Shown in pieces: positions 27,691 to 36,873 of a stretch of 64,000 nt of DNA; the stretch's first letter is position 1; every line of letters starts with the position of its first letter. The notes beneath the pieces were generated by a model that saw only the letters and a program-made list of their open reading frames with translations, did not search any database and was not told where the DNA came from. Location of the stretch: the NCBI GenBank assembly GCA_020161355.1, contig JAIUOF010000009.1, forward strand, positions 1-64,000, given 5' to 3'. Made by a program: the position numbers and the translations under genes. Source of the stretch: Bacteroidota bacterium (GTDB lineage: Bacteria > Bacteroidota > Bacteroidia > Cytophagales > Spirosomataceae).

Positions 27691-29238
27691 ATGAAAAAAG
27701 TATTAATATTAACAGGTGCTATCATCCTGGCAGTCGTAATAAGCTGCGAAAAATCAAGCTTGGATAAGGTTAATCCAAATGGTGTAACCTTTGATACTTA
27801 CTATTCAAATGATCAGGAACTTATAGCAGGTGTCAACTCTGCATATGCTACTGTTCAGGGTTTTGGACTTGGGGCCCGTGAGTGGTTTTTTACTCATGAC
27901 CTTAGAGCCGATGAAATGGCAACAGGTGGTGGACAATTAGAGGCTCCTCGTAATCAATTGTTAATTGGTGTTAACGATGCATCAAACCCAGTGGCTAATT
28001 CGGTTTATACAGGATGGTACAGAACTATTCACCGTGCCAACGTTGTAATCGAAAGTGGATTGAAAACGAATGCGGCCTTTTCTGAGGCAATTAAAAACCG
28101 TGTAACAGGTGAAGCTAAATTTTTGCGTGCCTGGGGTTATTTTGAACTGGCTACATTGTGGGGCGGAGTTCCACTTTATACTGAGTTTGCCAAGTCAGTA
28201 GAAGATGCTCAACCAAAATCAACTCAGGAAACGGTTTACAAGCAAGTGATTGCCGACTTAAAAGCTGCAGAAGGTTTATTACCTGAAAGTTACGATGCTA
28301 AAAACTTAGGTAGAGCCACAAAAGCTGCCGCTCAAACGCTTCTTGCCCGTACATACCTTCAAATGGGTGATTATGCCAGTGCAAAAACTGAATTGGAGAA
28401 AGTTGTAAATTCCGGTAGATTTAAATTAGTGGATAACTATTTAGATTTAACCAATGAAGAAGGCGAATTTAATTCTGAATCTATTTTTGAAATAGTTTTT
28501 GCTCCATCTAACGGTGCCTTTAACTGGAGTGGTCCAGATGGTGATGGTAACAGTGTTCAGGAAGAAACAATCAGAACTCAGGAGTATTCACCTATCGGTT
28601 GGAGAAACTTGATTCCTTCCAACAAAATGATTGACAATTACGAAAGAACAGTGAAAGGAGATGCCAAAAATGATCCTAGATTTGATATGTCATTCTGGAA
28701 AGCCGGTGACAAATTTAACAATGGTAACGATGTAATTTCTGATGCTGCTGTTCAAGGTAATTCCTCGCAAATGGATGGCAAAACTTTCAAAATTAGCTGG
28801 AGAAAATACTCATTGCTTTACAAAAGCAATGCCGGCTTTGCTACCAGTGGTATCAACATGAGAGTGATGCGTTATGCTGATGTACTTTTGATGCTGGCCG
28901 AATGTGAAAATGAATTAGGTAACTCTGCTAAAGCTATTTCTTTAATGAATCAGGTAAGAGCAAGAGCATCAGTTGCAATGCCAGCCTACCCTACTGCTAA
29001 TTATCCATGTGATAGCAAAGCTAAAGTTTTCGAAGCTTTACAACATGAAAGATATGTTGAATTAGCAGCTGAGCAAGTTCGTAATCTTGATATTCTAAGA
29101 TGGAGAAAAAATAAGAAACTGACTTCAGAGCCTATCTCTTATTTCAAGGCCAGCAAACATGAATTGCTACCACTTCCTCAAACTGAGATTGATAATAATC
29201 CAAAGATTGATCCAAAAGATCAAAACCCTGGTTATTAA
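27691..29238 (+). CDS. SusD/RagB-family surface lipoprotein (first pair)
   Basis: Glycan-binding lid for the upstream SusC. The ATG at 27691 gives the lipoprotein signal MKKVLILTGAIILAVVISC with Cys19; the frame also opens at a TTG at 27658, which would spoil it. TPR-like helices (TRYDA... AAKAAAQTLLARTYLQMGDYA type) and the C-terminal LRWRKNKKL region with FKASKHELLPLP are typical of SusD. The length is about 515 aa. A strong terminator follows 16 bases after the stop. Export and surface location are inferred from the family. Confidence 0.93.
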   Translation: MKKVLILTGAIILAVVISCEKSSLDKVNPNGVTFDTYYSNDQELIAGVNSAYATVQGFGLGAREWFFTHDLRADEMATGGGQLEAPRNQLLIGVNDASNPVANSVYTGWYRTIHRANVVIESGLKTNAAFSEAIKNRVTGEAKFLRAWGYFELATLWGGVPLYTEFAKSVEDAQPKSTQETVYKQVIADLKAAEGLLPESYDAKNLGRATKAAAQTLLARTYLQMGDYASAKTELEKVVNSGRFKLVDNYLDLTNEEGEFNSESIFEIVFAPSNGAFNWSGPDGDGNSVQEETIRTQEYSPIGWRNLIPSNKMIDNYERTVKGDAKNDPRFDMSFWKAGDKFNNGNDVISDAAVQGNSSQMDGKTFKISWRKYSLLYKSNAGFATSGINMRVMRYADVLLMLAECENELGNSAKAISLMNQVRARASVAMPAYPTANYPCDSKAKVFEALQHERYVELAAEQVRNLDILRWRKNKKLTSEPISYFKASKHELLPLPQTEIDNNPKIDPKDQNPGY

Positions 29239-29254
29239 AATAATACAATAATTG

Positions 29255-29286
29255 AAAAAAAGACCGTCTCTGACGGTCTTTTTTTT
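29255..29286 (+). terminator. Strong intrinsic terminator after susD
   Basis: AGACCGTC / GACGGTCT stem with loop TCT, flanked by A-run and T-run so the stem extends through AAAAA/TTTTT, starts about 16 bases after the susD stop. It separates susCD from the aldolase/dehydratase genes. Confidence 0.92.
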
Positions 29287-29433
29287 GTCCCTACTTAAAA
29301 AGCAAAAATTTCCTGACATGATTTATTCCTATTTAAACAAAAAATAATTACAAAATTATACAGCGGGAAAATTTGAAAGTTTGTTAATTTTAATTTCTTC
29401 AATTTTGTCCAATATTCAACCATTCTTTTTAAA

Positions 29434-30381
29434 ATGATCAGACTATTTACTCTTTGCTCTTTGCTATTTTTGGCAATGAGTACTTCAGCTCAACAAATCT
29501 CCAAAGAGTATTTGTTGCAATTAACACGTGAATGGAAAGGGGAAAGGTTTCCAGATGGCCGCCCTAAAGTATCCGACGCTATCCTTGACCGCATGAAGAA
29601 AGTCACCCATGAAGAAGCCTGGGCGGTTTTACGAAATAAAAATTATCGGCATCAGTATGAAGGTAACTGGCAAACTATCAATCCTGACAGTGTCCTCGTT
29701 GGCCGTGCCGTTACTGCCATTTTTATGCCCGGACGTCCTGATATCCAGACAGCCATTGATGACAAAGGTACAAAGCAGGATGGACGGATAAAGGCACAAA
29801 ATACATGGGTCATTGAAACATTGGTCAAACGAGACGTATATGTAGTTGACCAGTTTAACGCTTATGAGGATGGTCCAACTATCGGTGATAACCTCGGCAA
29901 TGCAATTTTTAACCGAACAGGCAATGGTATTGTTTATGAAGGTGCTATAAGAGATTTGAATGGTTTAAGAGAAATTGGCGGCTTCACTTCCTATTTCCGT
30001 AGTTACCATCCCAGCCATCACTTAAATACTGCGACACAACCAGGTGGACTCAATACCACCCTGGTCGGCATCAATCAACCCACAAAAATAGGAAACGCTA
30101 CCTGTATGCCCGGTGATGTGGTCCTTGGTCGTGAAGGAGGCGTAATATTTATCCCACCTCACCTTGCCGAAGAAGTGGTAAAATCATCTGAAGTGGTAAG
30201 ATTGAGAGATAAATTTAGCCATCAAAGACTTAAAGAGGGAAAATACACCACCGGTCAAATTGATACCCGCTGGTCTGGTGAAATCGAGAAGGACTTTTCA
30301 CAATGGCTTAAAGACCACATCAATGAGCTGCCGGTTGCACCTGAGCAGATTCAGGAAATTTTAAAAGAAAGAACCTGGTAG
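29434..30381 (+). CDS. Exported RraA-like (HMG/CHA-type aldolase fold) protein, first copy
   Basis: Belongs to the RraA/4-hydroxy-4-methyl-2-oxoglutarate aldolase fold, whose catalytic members are metal-dependent pyruvate aldolases. It has the family core (GDNLGNAIF and Arg173-Asp174 in AIRDLNGL), matching the Arg-Asp pair that in HMG/CHA aldolase contacts pyruvate and metal. Two unusual features are the signal peptide (MIRLFTLCSLLFLAMSTSAQ) and N- and C-terminal extensions that bring it to 315 aa, longer than the roughly 160-230 aa of cytoplasmic members. It is followed by a Tat-exported dehydratase; the same pair occurs at 37797-35316. A periplasmic aldolase acting on 2-keto-3-deoxy acids is the leading inference. 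Confidence 0.8.
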   Translation: MIRLFTLCSLLFLAMSTSAQQISKEYLLQLTREWKGERFPDGRPKVSDAILDRMKKVTHEEAWAVLRNKNYRHQYEGNWQTINPDSVLVGRAVTAIFMPGRPDIQTAIDDKGTKQDGRIKAQNTWVIETLVKRDVYVVDQFNAYEDGPTIGDNLGNAIFNRTGNGIVYEGAIRDLNGLREIGGFTSYFRSYHPSHHLNTATQPGGLNTTLVGINQPTKIGNATCMPGDVVLGREGGVIFIPPHLAEEVVKSSEVVRLRDKFSHQRLKEGKYTTGQIDTRWSGEIEKDFSQWLKDHINELPVAPEQIQEILKERTW

Positions 30382-30451
30382 TAAAAGCTCTCAAAAAGAC
30401 ATTTAAATAAAATATTCAACCCTTGGATTTTTCCAAAATAAAAAAATTAAA

Positions 30452-31726
30452 GTGAACAGAAGAAATTTTTTCAACAAGGCAGCTATTGGAGCAGCAATGG
30501 CAGCCTCCCCCCTGGCTACATTTGGCAAAGAATATGAGTCTGCAATAAACCGGGCACCCAAAAGCTCTGCCCCGTCAGACCTAAAAATAACTGACATAAA
30601 AGCCGGATATATTCGGGATGGACATAGCCTATTCGTAAAAATATATACAAACCAGGGAATAATTGGCCATGGTGAAGGGGTAGATGCCACTCCGGGTACG
30701 TATCATTTGGTCAAAATGATGGGTCGAAGAATTCAGGGCCAAAATCCTTTAAATGTAAACCGCCTGTTTGAAAATATCAGGCGTTCAGGGTTTTTTGAGG
30801 GAGCACAGGCCGGAATGTTTATTTCAGTCCTAACAGCAGTTGAAACTGCACTCTGGGATATTGCAGGAAAAGCCCTGGGTGTGCCTGTTTATCAGCTTTT
30901 GGGTGGAAAATTCAGAGATAGTGTAAGAGTTTATATGGATACCGCTCTTTACCAAAACAGACTTCCGCTTCCAGCTGACTTTGCAAAAGCAGCAAGAGAA
31001 GCTGTTGACATGGGTTTTACAGCTGTAAAATTTGATCTTGATCAGGCAAATGACCCGAACAAATACGACCGGTATAACTGGACGGCAAGTCCGGCAGAAT
31101 TACAAAGAATGTACGATCAGATGGCTGCTGCGAGAAAAGAGGTGGGGCCAAACATCGATATTTGTGCTGATATGCATGGCCGATACGATGCAATTACGGG
31201 CGAAAAAGTGGCCAAGATGTTGGAGCCATTAAATATGATGTGGCTGGAAGAGCCCATTCCTGCAGAAAATGCGGAGGCATATAGAAAAATCACTGAGTCA
31301 ACTTCCACCCCTATTTGTGCCGGGGAAAATCACTATCTCGCACATGGTTTCCGCCCACTTTTGGAATCAGGTGCGGTGGATATCATAATGCCTGATCTTC
31401 AAAAATGTGGTGGGCTTGGAGAAGGACAACGAATCGCAAATCTGGCCAACCTGTATTATGTACCTTTTGCACCTCATATGGTGGCTTCTTACTTAGGGGC
31501 AATGGCCTGTGCACATGTTTGTGCCTCAGTTCCTAATTTTATGATTATGGAATGGCAGATTTACTTTCATAAAGACCCCATGTTTAAAGAAATAGTAAAA
31601 TTTGAGGGTGAAATGGTAGAGAAAAATGGATTTATCAAGGTAAGAGATACTCCGGGAATAGGTGTAGAAATCAATGAAGAAGGAATGAAAAAATATGCCA
31701 CACCCGGTGTCCCATTTTTTGAATAA
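30452..31726 (+). CDS. Tat-exported enolase-superfamily (MR/MLE) sugar-acid dehydratase, first copy
   Basis: Mandelate racemase/muconate-lactonizing-type enzyme that would abstract the proton next to a carboxylate and probably dehydrate a sugar acid to a 2-keto-3-deoxy acid. A GTG start at 30452 keeps the twin-arginine signal NRRNFFNKAAIGAAMAAS; the next in-frame ATG would cut it away. Metal ligands are Asp240 (CADMHG), Glu266 (WLEEP) and Glu292 (AGENH). Lys193 in AVKFD and His342 in APHM are the likely acid/base residues. The length is 424 aa. A terminator follows. It pairs with the RraA-like gene 70 bases upstream. Confidence 0.85.
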   Translation: MNRRNFFNKAAIGAAMAASPLATFGKEYESAINRAPKSSAPSDLKITDIKAGYIRDGHSLFVKIYTNQGIIGHGEGVDATPGTYHLVKMMGRRIQGQNPLNVNRLFENIRRSGFFEGAQAGMFISVLTAVETALWDIAGKALGVPVYQLLGGKFRDSVRVYMDTALYQNRLPLPADFAKAAREAVDMGFTAVKFDLDQANDPNKYDRYNWTASPAELQRMYDQMAAARKEVGPNIDICADMHGRYDAITGEKVAKMLEPLNMMWLEEPIPAENAEAYRKITESTSTPICAGENHYLAHGFRPLLESGAVDIIMPDLQKCGGLGEGQRIANLANLYYVPFAPHMVASYLGAMACAHVCASVPNFMIMEWQIYFHKDPMFKEIVKFEGEMVEKNGFIKVRDTPGIGVEINEEGMKKYATPGVPFFE

Positions 31727-31740
31727 TGAAAACTTAAATT

Positions 31741-31778
31741 AGAGAGCCCAATCTTTGACTGGGTTCTCTTTGTCTTTT
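31741..31778 (+). terminator. Intrinsic terminator after the dehydratase
   Basis: AGAGAGCCCA / TGGGTTCTCT is a 10-bp stem with one G-U pair, loop of about 9 bases, followed by TTGTCTTTT. It lies 15 bases after the dehydratase stop and 31 bases before the FAH-family start. Confidence 0.75.
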
Positions 31779-31808
31779 AAACCCTAAAAAACAATTTAGA
31801 ACCTAAAC

Positions 31809-32636
31809 ATGAAAATATTCAATACCAACATCGGACCTGTAATCCAATCAGAACAAAGCTATTTTATAGTTTCGGATTTAACATTTGATCAGCTCATCAA
31901 TCAGGAAAATTTATTTAGTTTCCTAAAAAATTATATTTCAAAAACTTCAGAATCAAATATCAATCTAAATGATATTCTTCTGGCACCAATTGTATCACAG
32001 GAGATTTGGGCATCAGGTGTAACGTACCTTAGAAGTAAAAATGCCCGTATGGAAGAATCAAAAGATGCCGGAGGAGGTGATTTTTATGACCGCGTTTACG
32101 AAGCAGCCCGTCCGGAACTTTTTTTCAAGGCAACAGCTGCCCGCACAGTGGGTCACAAAGAGAAAATCAGAATCAGAAAAGATTCAAAATGGAATGTACC
32201 GGAACCAGAGCTAACTCTGTTTGTGAACTCCACCGGTAAAATTGCAGGATATACAGTTGGAAATGACGTGAGTTCGAGAGATATAGAAGGAGAAAACCCA
32301 CTGTATTTGCCACAGGCCAAATCATATGATAAAAGTGCCGCTATTGGGCCCGGAATCCTGGTATTGGAGACCCCCATATCCAGAGACACAGAAATCAATC
32401 TGGAAATTTTAAGGAATAATGAGGTAGTTTTCCAACAAAAAACCCAGCTTAACCAAATGAAAAGGGAATTAACAGAACTGGTAGAATATCTTACCAAAGA
32501 ATGTACCTTTCCTCATGGCTGTTTTTTGATGACTGGGACCGGAATAGTTCCACCCGATAGTTTTTCACTAATAAGTGGCGACTTGGTAAACATTACTATT
32601 GATGCTATTGGCACACTTTCTAACCCGGTAGAATAA
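31809..32636 (+). CDS. Fumarylacetoacetate hydrolase-family protein, probable 2-keto-3-deoxy-pentonate dehydratase
   Basis: The FAH superfamily includes dehydratases that turn 2-keto-3-deoxy-arabinonate or -xylonate into 2-oxoglutarate semialdehyde. Metal-binding residues are Glu132, Glu134 (PEPEL) and Asp153 (GNDVSSRD), with QAKSYDKSAAIGP as the substrate-loop signature. The N-terminal words ASGVTYLRSKNAR and RPELFFKA are characteristic of the keto-deoxy sugar-acid branch. There is no signal peptide, so it acts in the cytoplasm. The stop at 32636 directly abuts the next ATG at 32637, and that gene is the dehydrogenase for the expected product. The pairing makes the assignment stronger than the fold alone. 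Confidence 0.78.
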   Translation: MKIFNTNIGPVIQSEQSYFIVSDLTFDQLINQENLFSFLKNYISKTSESNINLNDILLAPIVSQEIWASGVTYLRSKNARMEESKDAGGGDFYDRVYEAARPELFFKATAARTVGHKEKIRIRKDSKWNVPEPELTLFVNSTGKIAGYTVGNDVSSRDIEGENPLYLPQAKSYDKSAAIGPGILVLETPISRDTEINLEILRNNEVVFQQKTQLNQMKRELTELVEYLTKECTFPHGCFLMTGTGIVPPDSFSLISGDLVNITIDAIGTLSNPVE

Positions 32637-34205
32637 ATGGAGATTCAAGGAAAAAACTTAATTGGCTTTGAAGTCTCTGAGCAAAACAGTTCCGTCTTTT
32701 TTGCTATAAATCCGGTTTCAGGTCAAAATCTTGAGCCCGCTTTTTCTTCTGTTACAATGCAGGATCTGGAAAAGGCGATATTAAAAGCTAAAAATGCTTA
32801 TTTGATTTACCGAAAAAAATCAGGAAATGAAAAAGCTGATTTTCTGGACCAGATTGCTTCGGAAATTGAAAATCTGGGTGAAGATTTAATCAAACGCTAT
32901 ACTTTGGAAAGTGGATTACCTGAAGGACGTGCAATAGGTGAAAGAGGTAGAACTGTGAACCAAATCAGGTTATTTGCTGAATTATTAAGGGAAGGCTCTT
33001 GGGTAAATGCCACAATTGATACTGCACTGCCTGACAGACAACCTCTGCCCAGACCTGATATCAGATCAATGGAAAGACCTCTTGGACCAGTCGCAGTATT
33101 TGGAGCAAGCAATTTTCCTCTCGCATTTTCAGTTGCTGGCGGCGACACCGTTTCGGCATTGGCGGCAGGTTGTACGGTAGTATTTAAGGGCCATCCATCA
33201 CATCCCGGAACTTCAGAATTAGTGGGAAAAGCCATAATTCATGCTGCAAAAAAATGTAATATGCCGGATGGTGTATTTTCACTGATATTTGATGCGGGAA
33301 TTGAGTTTGGCCAAGCTTTGGTAAAACATCCGGCCATAAAAGCTGTAGGATTTACAGGCTCATATAAAGGAGGAAAATCTATTTTTGATGCAGCTAATGC
33401 TAGGCCTGAGCCTATACCGGTATATGCAGAAATGGGAAGCGTTAATCCGGTCTTTGTTTTGCCAGAAATATTAAAAGAAAAAGGAGAAGCCATTGCCTCT
33501 CAATATGCAGCATCTGTAACTTTAGGTGTGGGACAATTTTGCACTAACCCAGGCTTAATGTTTATACCCAGGGACTCAGACTTTACGGAGGTACTAAAAA
33601 ATCATGCCAGCAAAACAACCGGAGGCAATCTCCTAAATAAAGGTATTCAAACTGCTTTTCTAAATGGTATCGCCAATCAATCAAAACAATCAGAGGTCTT
33701 AGCTACGGGTTTAACACCTGAAGGTGAAATGGTAGCACAACCATTTTTTCTCGCCACCGATTATGAGAATTTTTGTAAAAATGAAATCCTCACTAAGGAA
33801 GTATTTGGTCCTTCAAGTATTTTAGTTCAGGCATCAGGCATAGATGAGATATATGAGGCAGCAGAAAAACTGGAGGGCCACCTTACTGCGACAGTTTGGG
33901 GTACTTCAGCAGAACTTGAAAGTCATTCTTTATTAATAGAAATATTAGAACAGAAAGTTGGAAGACTGGTAATCAATGGATTCCCTACAGGAGTTGAAGT
34001 TTGTCATGCAATGGTACATGGAGGCCCATTCCCGGCCACTACAGACAGCAGGTCCACCTCGGTAGGCACTCACGCTATTACAAGATTTACAAGACCCTTA
34101 TGCTATCAGGATATGCCAGACCAACTATTACCCGATGAATTAAAAGAAAAAAATCCCCTAAATATCACCAGAAAAGAAAATGGAAAATGGGTTTACACAG
34201 AATAA
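32637..34205 (+). CDS. Aldehyde dehydrogenase, probable 2-oxoglutarate semialdehyde dehydrogenase
   Basis: NAD(P)-dependent aldehyde dehydrogenase. Catalytic Cys302 lies in GVGQFCTNPG and the general base Glu265 in YAEMGSVNP. The cofactor segment VFKGHPSHPGTSEL and GFTGSYKGG are typical of the 2,5-dioxovalerate (ketoglutarate-semialdehyde) group. It is abutted by the FAH-family gene, which is expected to make its substrate. Together they would finish a Weimberg-type route: pentonate to 2-keto-3-deoxypentonate, to 2-oxoglutarate semialdehyde, to 2-oxoglutarate. A terminator overlaps the end of the gene. Confidence 0.85.
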   Translation: MEIQGKNLIGFEVSEQNSSVFFAINPVSGQNLEPAFSSVTMQDLEKAILKAKNAYLIYRKKSGNEKADFLDQIASEIENLGEDLIKRYTLESGLPEGRAIGERGRTVNQIRLFAELLREGSWVNATIDTALPDRQPLPRPDIRSMERPLGPVAVFGASNFPLAFSVAGGDTVSALAAGCTVVFKGHPSHPGTSELVGKAIIHAAKKCNMPDGVFSLIFDAGIEFGQALVKHPAIKAVGFTGSYKGGKSIFDAANARPEPIPVYAEMGSVNPVFVLPEILKEKGEAIASQYAASVTLGVGQFCTNPGLMFIPRDSDFTEVLKNHASKTTGGNLLNKGIQTAFLNGIANQSKQSEVLATGLTPEGEMVAQPFFLATDYENFCKNEILTKEVFGPSSILVQASGIDEIYEAAEKLEGHLTATVWGTSAELESHSLLIEILEQKVGRLVINGFPTGVEVCHAMVHGGPFPATTDSRSTSVGTHAITRFTRPLCYQDMPDQLLPDELKEKNPLNITRKENGKWVYTE

Positions 34206-34216
34206 ACCCATTTTTT
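34184..34216 (+). terminator. Intrinsic terminator overlapping the dehydrogenase stop
   Basis: AAAATGGGTTTA / TAAACCCATTTT is a 12-bp stem with a 7-base loop that includes the last codons of the dehydrogenase and runs into TTTTTT. It ends the plus-strand operon. Confidence 0.85.
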
Positions 34217-34303
34217 ATGTTCCAAATTTACCCATGGTTTCCTACTATTTCCCAAGTTTTATATAAATCAAATCTGCCTTTTATCTTATTTTTTACAAAC
34301 AAA

Positions 34304-34328
34304 AAAACATACCCCAAAATGGAGTATG
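34304..34328 (-). terminator. Terminator of the minus-strand SusCD/dehydratase operon
   Basis: AAAACATAC..CCA pairs with TGG..GTATGTTTT around an AAA loop with one mismatch. On the minus strand it follows the symporter stop (34359) and runs into a T-rich stretch (plus-strand AAACAAAAAAA). It ends the converging operon. Confidence 0.75.
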
Positions 34329-34358
34329 TTTTGAAGTATAACTAATTTAAAAATATTT

Positions 34359-35291
34359 CTAGTTTTCGCCAGGTTCGTTTTTACTCCAGTAATTTGCCAA
34401 CATTGATCCTGTTACGTTCATCAATGGACCAAAAATAGCCGGTGCTAGTCCCACAGTCGCAATCTTTCCCATTTCATTTGCCAAAGCTGAAGCCAATCCT
34501 CCATTTTGCATGCCTACTTCAATGGCTACTGCTCTGGCATCAGTTTCAGCAAGACGGAACAATTTGGCGGAAAAATAACCTAAAATATAGCCGAAAATAT
34601 TATGGATAAACACAACCAAAACCAATACTAACCCTACGGTTCTCAAAGATGCTGCCCCACTAGCTGTTACAACCAAAATTATGTAAGCTATGCCTGCCAT
34701 AGAAAACACGGGTAATATTTTTATGATTTTTCTAACGAATTCAGGAAATAGTTTATTCAGCAATAACCCCAAAATTATGGGAATCAACACAAGTTGAGAC
34801 ATATCCCAAAGCATATTAAGGAAGTCAATCTCAATCAATTCACCACCCAATACTTTCATTAAGAGAGGAGTTAATAAAGGTGCCAATAAGGTGGCCATTG
34901 AGGTAATCGTAATAGAAAGGGCAACGTTAGCCTTTGCCATTAGAGCCATGACATTAGAGGCCAATCCGCTTGGACTACAACCGATTAATACTACGCCGGC
35001 GGCTATTTCAGGAGGAAAATCAAATGACCTTGAAAGAAAAAAACCCAGGAATGGCATAATTGTAAACTGAGCAAAAAGACCTATAAAAACCTTTTTGGGT
35101 GACTTTAAGATTTCAACAAAATCCTGAACGGTCATTGTGGCACCCATACCCAACATTATTATCTGCAAAACGGGTTTAATAAAGGTATTTAACTTTATTC
35201 CTAAAAAACTACTGAAAGTTTCGGGAAAGTTATAACCTAGAATAACCAGAATAATAATACTAATCGTGTACCAATAATCTTTTATTTTCAT
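34359..35291 (-). CDS. Bile acid:sodium symporter (BASS/SBF)-family transporter
   Basis: Na+-coupled inner-membrane transporter of organic acids. About ten hydrophobic segments are visible, and the family word EVGMQNGGLASALA (crossover region) and GCSPSGLASNVMALMAKA are typical of SBF proteins. Family members carry bile acids, pantoate, ketopantoate and other 2-oxo or hydroxy acids. It is 24 bases downstream of the Tat-exported dehydratase, so it is a good candidate for importing the periplasmic product, a keto-deoxy acid or an aldolase product. The ligand is an inference from context. Confidence 0.88.
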   Translation of the reverse strand: MKIKDYWYTISIIILVILGYNFPETFSSFLGIKLNTFIKPVLQIIMLGMGATMTVQDFVEILKSPKKVFIGLFAQFTIMPFLGFFLSRSFDFPPEIAAGVVLIGCSPSGLASNVMALMAKANVALSITITSMATLLAPLLTPLLMKVLGGELIEIDFLNMLWDMSQLVLIPIILGLLLNKLFPEFVRKIIKILPVFSMAGIAYIILVVTASGAASLRTVGLVLVLVVFIHNIFGYILGYFSAKLFRLAETDARAVAIEVGMQNGGLASALANEMGKIATVGLAPAIFGPLMNVTGSMLANYWSKNEPGEN

Positions 35292-35315
35292 TTATTTCAA
35301 ATATTTTAACCAAAA

Positions 35316-36815
35316 TTATGACCAGGTGCGATCCCAGCTATCTACTTTGTCCCATTCGGTGGTTGGTGCAAAATACATCGTTCCGTCGGCCAGGTGAGCT
35401 TTTACCACTTTTTCATTTAATTCTACACCCAAACCAGGCTTCTCAGGCACTTTCACAAATCCATCTTTATAAATAGGCTTATCAATGCCATCAACCATAT
35501 CTTCCCACCATGGTACATCAAATGAATGATGCTCCAGTGCCACGAAGTTTTCAGTAGCCGCGGCACAATGTACATTGGCCATAAAACTAACAGGTGTACC
35601 CGCAAAATGCATAGCCATCGGAATTCCGTGCTCTTCGGCGTAATCCCCTATTTTTTTGGTTTCTAATAATCCTCCGGAACTTGCAAGGTCTGGCTGAATC
35701 ATATCCACAGCCCTGGCATTTATTAATTTTATAAATTCTTCCTTGAGAAAAATATCTTCTCCAGTAAGTGTAGGGGTATCCAAAGCATCAGAAATCTGTT
35801 TCCATTGATCAGTATAAAACCATGGAATCATGTCTTCCAGCCAGGCCAATTGATATTTTTCAAGGGCCTTTCCAATTCTGATGGCTGTATTAACACCAAA
35901 ATGACCAAAATGATCGGCTGCCAAAGGAATATCATAGCCTACCGCTTTTCGAACTTCATTTACGAAATTAGACATGATTTCTATACCTTCATCTGTCACC
36001 TGAATACCTGTAAAAGGGTGCTTAGTTTGAGCATAACTTCTGGCATTACCCTTCATAGGTTTTCTATCGCCCCATTGTTTATCATACTCCATATTTAATC
36101 CTCCAATAACGGTATGCGGGTGGTTTTTGAGCATATCTACTCCAAAATCCATTTTCAGGAAAGTGAGACCCAAATCCTGACGCTCTTTCATTTTCTTTGC
36201 AAATTCGATCGGATCATCCAGTGTGGGCGTATCTCCATATATTCTGATGTAGTCCCTGTACTTACCACCAAGCATCTGATAGGCAGGCACTCCATAAGCT
36301 TTCCCGGCCAAATCCATCAATGCCATTTCCACTCCGCAAACTCCACCTGCTGCCCGGCCATGGTTACCAAATTGTTTGATTTCTTTGAATAGCATTTCCG
36401 GAGTACAAGGGTTTTTACCTAATAATCTGCTTTTCAGAAACAACCCATATTTTGCCGAAGCTCCGTCACGTATCTCACCATATCCTGAAATACCCTGATT
36501 GGTATCGATTCTGATGATTGGACAGGTCATGGGAGCTTTGGTTACCACTGCAATCCTGAGGTCGGTAATCCTGAGCTCAGAAGGGGAGCTCGCTCTTTTT
36601 ACTTTTTGGCTTAAAAACTCGATTTCTTTATCGGGTTTTCCGTCAAAAAGCATTCCCAGTGACAAACCGCCCAAGGCTGAGTTTCTCATGAAATCTCTCC
36701 TGCTGGTGCCACCAGAATTTTCTGTATTTATATTTTCTGAAGGAATACCTGCTGTATCAGGACCCTGAGGTATTTCGCCATTAAATTTTAAGCGATCAAA
36801 TAGATTTTTGCTCAT
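35316..36815 (-). CDS. Tat-exported enolase-superfamily (MR/MLE) sugar-acid dehydratase, second copy
   Basis: Second, longer MR/MLE-type enzyme (499 aa). The twin-arginine motif SRRDFMRNSALGG begins at residue 38. Lys221 in FLKMDFG is the candidate base. Metal ligands are Asp301 (AADHFGHFG), Glu327 (WLEDM) and Glu353 (TGEDI), with a late His in AMHFAG. An insertion (about 230-270) compared with the first copy, and HFGHFG instead of MHGRYD around the metal, suggest a different substrate. It lies 58 bases after the RraA-like gene and 24 before the BASS transporter. The sequence resembles other bacterial sugar-acid dehydratases, but the exact acid cannot be read. Confidence 0.85.
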   Translation of the reverse strand: MSKNLFDRLKFNGEIPQGPDTAGIPSENINTENSGGTSRRDFMRNSALGGLSLGMLFDGKPDKEIEFLSQKVKRASSPSELRITDLRIAVVTKAPMTCPIIRIDTNQGISGYGEIRDGASAKYGLFLKSRLLGKNPCTPEMLFKEIKQFGNHGRAAGGVCGVEMALMDLAGKAYGVPAYQMLGGKYRDYIRIYGDTPTLDDPIEFAKKMKERQDLGLTFLKMDFGVDMLKNHPHTVIGGLNMEYDKQWGDRKPMKGNARSYAQTKHPFTGIQVTDEGIEIMSNFVNEVRKAVGYDIPLAADHFGHFGVNTAIRIGKALEKYQLAWLEDMIPWFYTDQWKQISDALDTPTLTGEDIFLKEEFIKLINARAVDMIQPDLASSGGLLETKKIGDYAEEHGIPMAMHFAGTPVSFMANVHCAAATENFVALEHHSFDVPWWEDMVDGIDKPIYKDGFVKVPEKPGLGVELNEKVVKAHLADGTMYFAPTTEWDKVDSWDRTWS

Positions 36816-36873
36816 GGTTTTTAATTTTTTGATTGAATAAGTTTTTTAAAAGGCATTACAAAAAAATCAATAT

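Noticed and set aside
29434..30381. RraA-like protein as an RNase E activity regulator or a menaquinone methyltransferase
   Set aside because: The signal peptide, extended length and neighbouring exported dehydratase do not fit RNase E regulation, and the methyltransferase name is an old mis-annotation of this fold.
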